From NCBI GenBank assembly GCA_023055425.1, contig JALGPY010000002.1, positions 120,416,088 through 120,480,087 on the forward strand: a stretch of DNA of 64,000 nt, in the 5' to 3' direction. A model generated the notes under the pieces. It did not search any database. It saw only the letters and a list, made by a program, of their open reading frames with translations, and was not told where the DNA came from. The translations under genes were made by a program, and so were the position numbers. Positions within the stretch are counted from its first letter, which is position 1. Each line of letters starts with the position of its first letter. Of this stretch, positions 61,074 to 64,000 are shown in pieces. Source of the stretch: Linanthus parryae. Its lineage: Eukaryota; Streptophyta; Magnoliopsida; Ericales; Polemoniaceae.

Positions 61074-62232
61074 TACTTCTAAAATCTGTTGTTTCTAGCC
61101 TTCTTGTATATCCTATGTCTGTGTTTCTGTTTTTGGTTTGGAAGTCTTCACAAAAAAGGAATCTCTTTGGTTATAATGGAATTTTCTTTGCAATAGATTA
61201 TCTAGAGGTGGTTTATGTTTTATTAATCCTTCCCCCTTCAATAAAGCTCTTTTGGCAAAAAATAGCTGGCGTTTATTATGTAAACCTCACTCTCTATTTG
61301 CTCACTATTTCTTGGAAAAATATTGTACTTCCAAACATTTCCTTTCCACTCCTCAATGGTCTCACGCTTCTCCTGCTTGGAAAGCAATATGCGAAGGTCG
61401 TGAAGTGCTCTCTCAAGGGGTTTCATGGCATCTGGTGAATGGACGGAAGCTGCCCTTGGTGATCCCAGGATGGGTGAAAAGATGTTCCAGCTGAATCTAT
61501 TTCAGAATGTTTACTTCATCAAACCTGCAACAATACTCCTAAATTTATCAGTGATCTCATTGATCAAGACACTAAGATGTGGAATCTGACATTGTGCATA
61601 ATCTTTTTCCACCCTGGCTTGCTACCCAAATCATCAATACTACCATTTTGTCTAGTCTGGATTGCGACACCCCCTATTGGAATCAAACAGCTTCTAGAGA
61701 ATTCACTGTCAAGTCAGCATATCTCCTCCAAGATTTTACCAACTCCTGTCCCAACTTGTCCTCCAAGTCTCTGTCCTTCAAATCTATCATTTTAACTCAT
61801 CATTGGAAAAGTTTATGGTCCACCCCTTTATAAAACTTTTCATGTGGCTAATTCTTACAAATATGTTGCCCACCCTCTACAACCTCAACAAAAAATGTTC
61901 CCATGTTCCAACTTTTTTGTCCTTCTTGCCCAAACACTCATGAAACTACTACACATATTTTCTTCAACTGTCAGAGCCTGGGAAGGGCCCTTTGGAGACG
62001 AGCACCTTATCCTTGCAAGCCAAATTTCAATTTGACAGTAGAAAATCGGATCAAAAGTTGGTTAAAGCGCATTTCTAAACGGAATATTACTATTCACAGT
62101 TTCTGGACGATTTCAATTCTATGGTTTCTTTGGAAAGCAAGAAATGCGAGAATTTTCAAGAATGAATGTGCAAGCTGTGAACAGTTGTTTTACCAGGCGA
62201 AAGAGCTGACCATTACCGCATGGAATTACTAA
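61074..62232 (+). pseudogene. LINE C-terminal region with zf-RVT zinc-binding domain (broken)
   Basis: Pieces in three frames give LKSVVSSLLVYPMS, NKALLAKNSWRLLCKPHS, DTPYWNQTASREFTVKSAYL, WKSLWSTPL and CPSCPNTHETTTHIFFNC (the Cys/His zf-RVT motif), then FWTISILWFLWKARNARIF and a stop at 62230-62232. This is the usual end of plant L1 ORF2. At least three frame changes. Confidence 0.88.
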
Positions 62233-62689
62233 TTCTTAATTTTTGATTATATGCAAAAGCTTAATCATACGCTTATTTCATTCTTTCCACCTTGCAGCTG
62301 CATCTCAGCTGCATCAGTTTGAAGAAGACAAAGATTGAGTTTAAGCATGCTTCTTTCAAGATGTCTAGCATCTTCTGGGTAGATTCTATGGTCTAAGACA
62401 CTTTCTCAGGCAGATTCTCCAGCTTCTTTTGTGTATTTTGTCTACTAGCTGGTGTTAGGTTGTACATTATCTATCTCTGGTTGTACTTAGCTATAAGTGT
62501 GGTATGTGGGTAGTTCTTTGGTTCTTTTGTGGAGGTTGCTTCGCTTCTTAGTTGCTCTAGAGCAGATTAGGAAAAGTTTGGTAGTCCAAGTTCGTAGCTC
62601 TACAAGGTCTGCTATGTAATGCTCGAAGCTGTCTAAACTATCTCCCCTTGTATTTTGATTATGTCTAATGAAGTTCTACCTTTATGTCT
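62233..62689 (+). other. LINE 3' untranslated region
   Basis: Non-coding tail between the ORF2 stop and the A12 tract. No other feature is seen in it. Confidence 0.75.
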
Positions 62690-62799
62690 AAAAAAAAAAA
62701 AGAATAAGAAGCAGAAAGGTAAAGTTTCACGACGACAGATGGTAGTAACATTTTGTCGGAGTATAAATACGAGAGAGAGACGAGTGGAATATAGAGTGA

Positions 62800-62901
62800 G
62801 GGTGTGTTTGGTAGAGTATGTTTTTTTAGTTTATGGTTTAGAAACCAAATGATTTATCGAAAGTGTTTGTTTGCAGTGGTTTAAAAACTAGTTTTTAATC
62901 T

Positions 62902-62938
<37 letters not shown>

Positions 62939-63654
62939 TCTTGTGAAAAAAACAACTTTTGATGGTTTTTCTTTTGGTTTATTTCTGTGACACACAAATA
63001 CGATATTACCCTCACATCGTAGACGTATTAAACCGAAAATCGTCTTTCATATTGTTAGCTCCCTGAATTTTTAGTCATCAAGATGATTAAAAAGATTGTA
63101 AATTTTTTTTCTTACTTTTGCCATAATTCTTTCCACAAAACTCAATTCTCGCATAATTCGGACCATATCTTTTATGTGTGATGTTCTTATTATTTAGGAA
63201 CAATCATTTTTGTGGTGTTCTTTCCTTAGTTTATTATTGTTTTGTTGTCCGTTACTCAACGTTGCCTCGAGTGTGAATGAAATTTCATGATATCGTTAAC
63301 TTTTTGTTGAATTTAAGTAAAAATGTTTGATTTTTTAGATGCCATAATAATGTTAATTTGTTATTCAATTTGTTACTTTCATAATATCGTTGAAGCTCAT
63401 GAGATCGTGAACTTTTTTACATTGCATTTGTTCTTCTTTAATCTATAGAAAAAAAGTGGAGAGTATATTTAGCATTTAATCTACATCATCTAGTTTTAAA
63501 CCACTACCAAACACATTTCTTCACCTTTTAATCTAGTTTAAAAACAACTAACAAATACACTGGTTTAAACAGAATATCTAAAAAAAATTAAAAATTTTCC
63601 ACCACAATCTATAAACCAGTTTTTCAACCATAAACCATTCTACTAAACTCACCC
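62800..63654. mobile_element. MITE with GGGTG(T/A)GTTT ends, 855 bp
   Basis: Left end GGGTGTGTTTGGTAGAG, right end inverted GGGTGAGTTTAGTAGAA, flanked by the 3-bp repeat TGA (62797-62799 and 63655-63657). Subterminal parts share words around TTTATGGTTTA and AAACCAGTTTT. It has a T34 run at 62904-62937 and no coding sequence. Ends resemble Tourist/Harbinger MITEs, but their duplication is normally TWA, so class is uncertain. Confidence 0.7.
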
Positions 63655-63657
63655 TGA

Positions 63658-64000
63658 TGAGTGACAGATTTTATAAGGGAAAGGAGAGAGTTATAAGGAA
63701 GGGAAAGGAGAGAGAGAACCGACTCATAATCTAATGGAGGGTAAAATCGTCAACAGATTACGAGTTTGTGTCGACCATAAATTTCTTCGGTGTAAACATG
63801 AGCTCCCGTGAAAACTCAAATCTTGTATGGTACTATAACTATACTAGCTACCAAAACATCTGAGAAAATAATAAACAACAATGACATCATGTGTTTTCTC
63901 ATTAGTGATTCCTATTTACCCTAGCGTTTCTTTCATACCACTCCGTCCCACATCTTTTGTACTATTTAGATTTTTATCATTATTTATTAGGTTACTTTGA
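63658..64000. other. Right edge of window, nothing recognised
   Basis: Begins with a short imperfect tandem of TTATAAGG(GAAGG)GAAAGGAGAGAG (63671-63716); the rest is AT-rich and non-coding as far as I can see. Confidence 0.5.

Larger units (their letters stand above)
58749..62701 (+). mobile_element. 5'-truncated L1-type LINE with poly-A and 13-bp target duplication
   Basis: The direct repeat GAATAAGAAGCAG flanks the element at 58736-58748 and 62702-62714, and an A12 tail (62690-62701) precedes the right copy. The body starts shortly before the pre-RT phrase RWLKGDKNTKFFHACIK, so ORF1 and the endonuclease are missing. The 3' end carries a zf-RVT region and an untranslated tail of about 450 bases. 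A Harbinger-like element interrupts it at 60269-61070. Confidence 0.93.

Overview
The window is nuclear DNA of a flowering plant, most likely a eudicot. The support is spliced genes with GT..AG introns, AT-rich non-coding DNA and a dense nest of plant-type transposable elements (CACTA, Mutator, Harbinger-like and hAT-like MITEs, Copia, Gypsy/chromovirus, L1-type LINE). I see no bacterial-type operons, rRNA or tRNA genes, or CRISPR arrays. The species cannot be named from the sequence alone.

Only two ordinary host genes are clear. At the left edge (39-1966, minus strand) are the first five exons of a dienelactone-hydrolase-family gene, cut by the window boundary. At 34638-44685 (plus) is a complete three-exon gene for a small RmlC-like cupin of the DUF985/Cupin_5 type (192 residues). 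Its first intron is about 8.9 kb and holds a hAT-like MITE, a dispersed repeat and a 2.17-kb Mutator-type element with a 9-bp target duplication.

Between them (2.6-33 kb) is a layered transposon graveyard. A 3.7-kb CACTA element (3407-7134, 3-bp CGT duplication) lies beside a decayed Gypsy gag. Next comes a broken Mutator element with a SWIM-finger transposase end and an antisense DUF1985/Ulp1 protease gene. That protease gene appears split into halves at 10.5-11.7 kb and 30.9-32.3 kb by about 19 kb of later insertions. The insertions are two old Copia copies of one family lying tail to tail and meeting near 19797. The left copy is interrupted by a 1.3-kb solo LTR with a perfect 5-bp duplication. 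The right copy is interrupted by about 6.2 kb carrying a five-exon plant-mobile-domain (PMD) gene with one frameshift and one stop codon. About 620 bp upstream of the PMD gene is repeated inside the CACTA element.

The right third (45.8-63.7 kb) holds a nearly intact 11.6-kb chromovirus of Tekay/Del type (minus strand, 3.1-kb LTRs, CCTTG duplication, one amber codon in gag). It is followed by a MITE with long terminal inverted repeats (57550-58462), a 5'-truncated LINE with a 13-bp duplication (58749-62701) that is itself split by an 802-bp Harbinger/Tourist-like element, and a last MITE (62800-63654).

The genes do not form a pathway. The window records insertion history, and the clearest biology is nesting order, gene capture and a TE-associated PMD gene. 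I found no convincing evidence of an entirely new system; the PMD locus and its shared upstream repeat are the best candidates for a second look.
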